From Mobilicoccus massiliensis (GTDB lineage Bacteria; Actinomycetota; Actinomycetes; Actinomycetales; Dermatophilaceae): a stretch of 64,000 nucleotides of DNA. This document shows positions 62,090 through 64,000 of this stretch, one piece after another. Location of the stretch: positions 124,001-188,000 of the forward strand of contig NZ_LN651331.1 of the NCBI RefSeq assembly GCF_000826525.2, read 5' to 3'. The translations under genes and the position numbers were made by a program. Under the pieces are notes generated by a model, which worked only from the letters and a program-made list of their open reading frames with translations, was not told the origin of the DNA and did no database searches. Each line of letters opens with the position of its first letter. Within the stretch, counting starts at the first letter, position 1.

Positions 62090-63250
62090 TCAGGCGTCGC
62101 GACGGGTGGCGAGGTCGACGAGGGCGGAGAGCGCGGCGCGGCCCTCGGAGGTGAGGCCGGTGACCTGGGCCAGGTGGTCCCGAGCGGTGGCGGTGCCGGC
62201 GTCGATGAGCCGCTCGAGCCGTTCGACGGCGCCGGCGTCGAGGATCGCCTGCCGCATCGAGGCGATCTCGTCCTCGGTGAGGTCGGGGTCGCCCACCCGC
62301 TCTCGCAGGAGCCGCGCGCCGGGGGAGTCCTCGGCCCCGAGCGCGAGGGCGAGGAGCACCGTGCGCTTGCCCTCGCGCAGGTCGTCGCCGGCGGGTTTTC
62401 CGGTGGCGGCGGGGTCTCCGAAGACTCCGAGCACGTCGTCGCGGAACTGGAAGGCCTCACCCAGCGCGAGACCGTATTCGCGCAGGTGAGAGGCATCGGC
62501 ATCGGACACCCCCGCGGCGCCGGCGCCGATGAGCAGGGGATGCGCCACGCTGTACTGGGCGCTCTTGTAGCGCACGACCGACCGGCTGCGCGCGACGCGC
62601 GCGGCCTCGTCGAGGTCGGTCCAGCCGGTCACGGCGACGTGCATGTCGAGAAACTGCCCGGCCATGAGATGGCTGCGCATCTCGTCGAAGACGACCCGCG
62701 CGCGAACGAGTTCGTCGTCCGGCAGGCCGGCACGGGCGAACATCTCGTCGCACCACACGAGGCAGAGGTTGCCGGCGAGGACGGCCCCGGCGAGCCCGTA
62801 CCGCTCGGGAGGGCCGGCCCAGCCGCGTGTGACGTGCTCGTCGGCGAACGCGACGTGCGCCGTCGGGCGGCCGCGACGGGTGCGTGAGTCGTCCATGACG
62901 TCGTCGTGGAGCAGTGCCGCGGCCTGGAACATCTCCATCGCGGCGGCCACCGTGGCGATGCCGTCGGTGTGCGTGCCTCCGAAGCCGCGATAACCCCACT
63001 CGCAGAAGGCCGCCCGCAGCCGTTTGCCGCCGGCGAGGAGGTCTGCGACGGCGTCGACGAGCGGAACCACGTCGCTGCCGAGCGGAGCCAGGACCCCGCG
63101 TTGCCGCGTGATCTCGTCGTCGAGCTCGGCCTGGATGAGGGCGCGGAACGCGTCGAGATCGAGGACGTCGCCGTGACCCCTCGACTCCGCGGTCTCGTGC
63201 GCCGCGGGCCGGAACACGTCGGGAGACGTACGTGGCTCGTGAGTGGACAA
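62090..63250 (-). CDS. idsA: Polyprenyl (geranylgeranyl-type) diphosphate synthase
   Basis: The 386-residue trans-prenyltransferase elongates isoprenoid diphosphates. The first aspartate-rich motif is LLHDDVMDDS and the second is AFQFRDDVLGVFGD; GGKRLRA and SVVRYKSAQYSV (the conserved Lys-Thr-like region) are also present. It resembles mycobacterial IdsA2 (Rv2173), which lies in the same neighbourhood near pknL. The TTG start at 63250 follows GAGGAGG with normal spacing, and a -10-like TAGGCT lies at 63278-63283 on the minus strand. Product chain length cannot be predicted with certainty. Confidence 0.92.
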   Translation of the reverse strand: MSTHEPRTSPDVFRPAAHETAESRGHGDVLDLDAFRALIQAELDDEITRQRGVLAPLGSDVVPLVDAVADLLAGGKRLRAAFCEWGYRGFGGTHTDGIATVAAAMEMFQAAALLHDDVMDDSRTRRGRPTAHVAFADEHVTRGWAGPPERYGLAGAVLAGNLCLVWCDEMFARAGLPDDELVRARVVFDEMRSHLMAGQFLDMHVAVTGWTDLDEAARVARSRSVVRYKSAQYSVAHPLLIGAGAAGVSDADASHLREYGLALGEAFQFRDDVLGVFGDPAATGKPAGDDLREGKRTVLLALALGAEDSPGARLLRERVGDPDLTEDEIASMRQAILDAGAVERLERLIDAGTATARDHLAQVTGLTSEGRAALSALVDLATRRDA

Positions 63251-63438
63251 CCGGACCTCCTCGTGGCTCCGCCGAGCCTACGACACCCCTGCGCGGGGGC
63301 TGCCGGCGTCCATCGGTGGAGTGCGTCGGACACGCGGTGGGCAGGCTGACGGTCCCAGGGTCGGGGCGTCTGGAAAGGACGTTCGTGCATGTGTACGCAT
63401 CGCTGGGTACACGCCGCTGACCAGCGCATTCGTCACTG
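63251..63438. other. Intergenic stretch upstream of idsA and the SOS promoter
   Basis: Together with the next 180 bp this is the longest gene-free stretch near the right end (63251-63620). The left part holds the idsA ribosome-binding site and promoter region on the minus strand. I see no RNA gene, repeat or conserved ORF in it. Confidence 0.5.
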
Positions 63439-63469
63439 TTGACAGGTTGTCGGTGGCGGGGTGTAACCT
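63439..63469 (+). promoter_or_regulatory. Promoter of the DUF6504-like gene
   Basis: TTGACA at 63439-63444 is a consensus -35. TGTAAC at 63462-63467 (17-bp spacing) or TAACCT at 63464-63469 (19-bp spacing) is the -10. The LexA boxes lie immediately downstream. Confidence 0.6.
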
Positions 63470-63476
63470 TCTTTCA

Positions 63477-63492
63477 TCGAACAATCGTTCGA
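63477..63492. promoter_or_regulatory. LexA (SOS) box 1
   Basis: TCGAACAATCGTTCGA matches the actinobacterial SOS box TCGAAC-N4-GTTCGA perfectly in both half sites. It lies just after the -10 element, where bound LexA would block initiation. Confidence 0.85.
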
Positions 63493-63494
63493 AC

Positions 63495-63510
63495 TCGAAC
63501 ACGTGTTCAT
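63495..63510. promoter_or_regulatory. LexA (SOS) box 2
   Basis: TCGAACACGTGTTCAT matches the same consensus except for the last two bases. It starts 2 bp after box 1, with centres 18 bp apart. Confidence 0.75.
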
Positions 63511-63576
63511 GAATGCGGTGCTGCTGCCGTTTCGCCTGCCGAGAACCCCGCCCGAGGCATTCGAGGCGGTGGCGCG

Positions 63577-63604
63577 GCAGGCCCGAAAGAGCAGGCCCGA
63601 AAGA
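63577..63604. repeat. Two tandem 14-bp units before the DUF6504-like gene
   Basis: GCAGGCCCGAAAGA occurs twice in direct succession (63577-63590 and 63591-63604), just upstream of the Shine-Dalgarno sequence. Confidence 0.8.
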
Positions 63605-63620
63605 GCAAGGAGGGGTGACC

Positions 63621-63929
63621 GTGCGCAGGTACGACGAGCCGGTACAGGTCCAGACCGCGGACGAGGGCGTCCCCGAGCACGAGGCGAGCCCGCGCCGGTT
63701 CATCTGGCACGGGCGGGTGTACGACGTCGATGCGGTGCACGACCGGTGGGTCCTGCGGCAACCGTGGTGGCGTCGGGCCCTGGCCTCCGACGGCGGGGCG
63801 TGGGCGCTCGAACCCGACCTGCTCGACGAGCACGTGTGGCGGGTCAGCGCCGTCGCCCGGGGAGCCGGCGTCGGCGTCTACGACCTCGCCCGTGGCCGTC
63901 AGTGGCGTCTTCTGCGCGTCGGTGACTGA
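63621..63929 (+). CDS. DUF6504-like small protein, SOS-regulated
   Basis: The 102-residue protein (VRRYDEPVQVQTADEGVPEH at the start; RFIWHGRVYDVDAVHDRWVL, WWRR and VYDLARGRQWRLLRV) is Trp/Arg-rich and resembles the DUF6504 family often found beside imuB/dnaE2 translesion-synthesis genes in actinobacteria. A GTG at 63621 lies 7 nt after AAGGAGG; a GTG at 63615 and an ATG at 63513 are alternatives, but the latter would read through the tandem repeat. The two LexA boxes upstream indicate DNA-damage induction. The family assignment is from memory of pattern and context. Confidence 0.75.
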   Translation: MRRYDEPVQVQTADEGVPEHEASPRRFIWHGRVYDVDAVHDRWVLRQPWWRRALASDGGAWALEPDLLDEHVWRVSAVARGAGVGVYDLARGRQWRLLRVGD

Positions 63930-64000
63930 CCCGCCGGCCTTTTCATCGGCAGGCCCCGTCCGCCTCGTCCGCGTCGTCCGCCTCTGGACCGCCGCGCGCT

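Noticed and set aside
63503..63620. Start of the DUF6504-like gene at the ATG 63509 or 63513
   Set aside because: These would overlap LexA box 2 and read through the 14-bp tandem repeat; the GTG at 63621 has an excellent AAGGAGG at 7-nt spacing.
1..64000. Prophage, insertion sequence, integrative element or defence island
   Set aside because: No transposase, integrase, att-like duplication, restriction gene or base-composition shift was seen; gene content is typical chromosomal core.

Overview
The window is about 64 kb of very GC-rich, densely packed bacterial chromosome. Many genes overlap by ATGA or GTGA, GTG and TTG starts are common, and many transcripts look leaderless (a TANNNT -10 box exactly 6-7 nt before the start codon). 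The gene set points to an aerobic actinobacterium: qcrCAB-ctaE with a separate ctaC-ctaD-ctaF, class II DAHP synthase, a PASTA kinase next to an Rv2175c-type DNA-binding protein, DUF3043, a CobIJ fusion, and LexA boxes of the TCGAAC-GTTCGA type. A member of Micrococcales (Dermatophilaceae/Intrasporangiaceae-like) is my best inference. I saw no rRNA, tRNA, CRISPR, insertion sequence, integrase or prophage, so this looks like core chromosome.

Region 1 (1-26.5 kb) is a split aerobic (late cobalt insertion) cobalamin locus. It holds cobM at the left edge; cobG-cobH-cobIJ on the minus strand followed by a FucU/RbsD mutarotase and a glutathione-peroxidase-like gene; cobN plus a ChlI/ChlD-type chelatase behind one cobalamin riboswitch; mmuM; cobO; and a cobB-cobC-(bluB-cobT fusion)-cobA run behind a second cobalamin riboswitch. 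Between these lie recQ, an alpha/beta hydrolase divergent from a TetR regulator with a perfect operator, a PAP2 phosphatase, a secreted thermonuclease and a YihY/BrkB membrane protein. Early and late steps such as cobK, cobL, cbiB, cobQ, cobU and cobS are absent and may lie to the left.

Region 2 (26.5-33.4 kb) is mixed housekeeping: DUF3043, an M20 dipeptidase, glycerate kinase, the Fe-S carrier ErpA, a PadR regulator with its membrane partner, a PfkB sugar kinase and leucyl/phenylalanyl-tRNA-protein transferase.

Region 3 (33.5-45.3 kb) is the respiratory core: ctaC-ctaD-ctaF (aa3 oxidase) ending in a strong terminator, an L,D-transpeptidase lipoprotein, then the minus-strand ctaE-qcrC-qcrA-qcrB operon encoding the bc1 half of the bc1-aa3 supercomplex. 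Divergent from ctaE are a receiver-like protein and trpD.

Region 4 (45.3-64 kb) resembles the mycobacterial Rv2173-Rv2196 neighbourhood: a DEDD exonuclease/GIY-YIG protein with an AsnC-type effector domain, a metallopeptidase lipoprotein, acyl-CoA ligase, SRPBCC protein, two tandem ROK glucokinases, PlsC coupled to a two-component system, aroG, a sulfite-oxidase-like enzyme, PknL, its Rv2175c-type neighbour and a polyprenyl diphosphate synthase. The right edge carries two adjacent LexA boxes in front of a DUF6504-like gene, which suggests that an SOS mutasome cassette begins just outside the window.

No wholly new system is obvious. The features most worth a second look are a 47-residue Asp/His-rich insertion inside the PknL catalytic domain, an 11/22-residue repeat tail on PlsC, the BluB-CobT fusion, the tandem LexA boxes, direct repeats before cobO, and two genes whose stop codon lies inside a triplicated tandem repeat.
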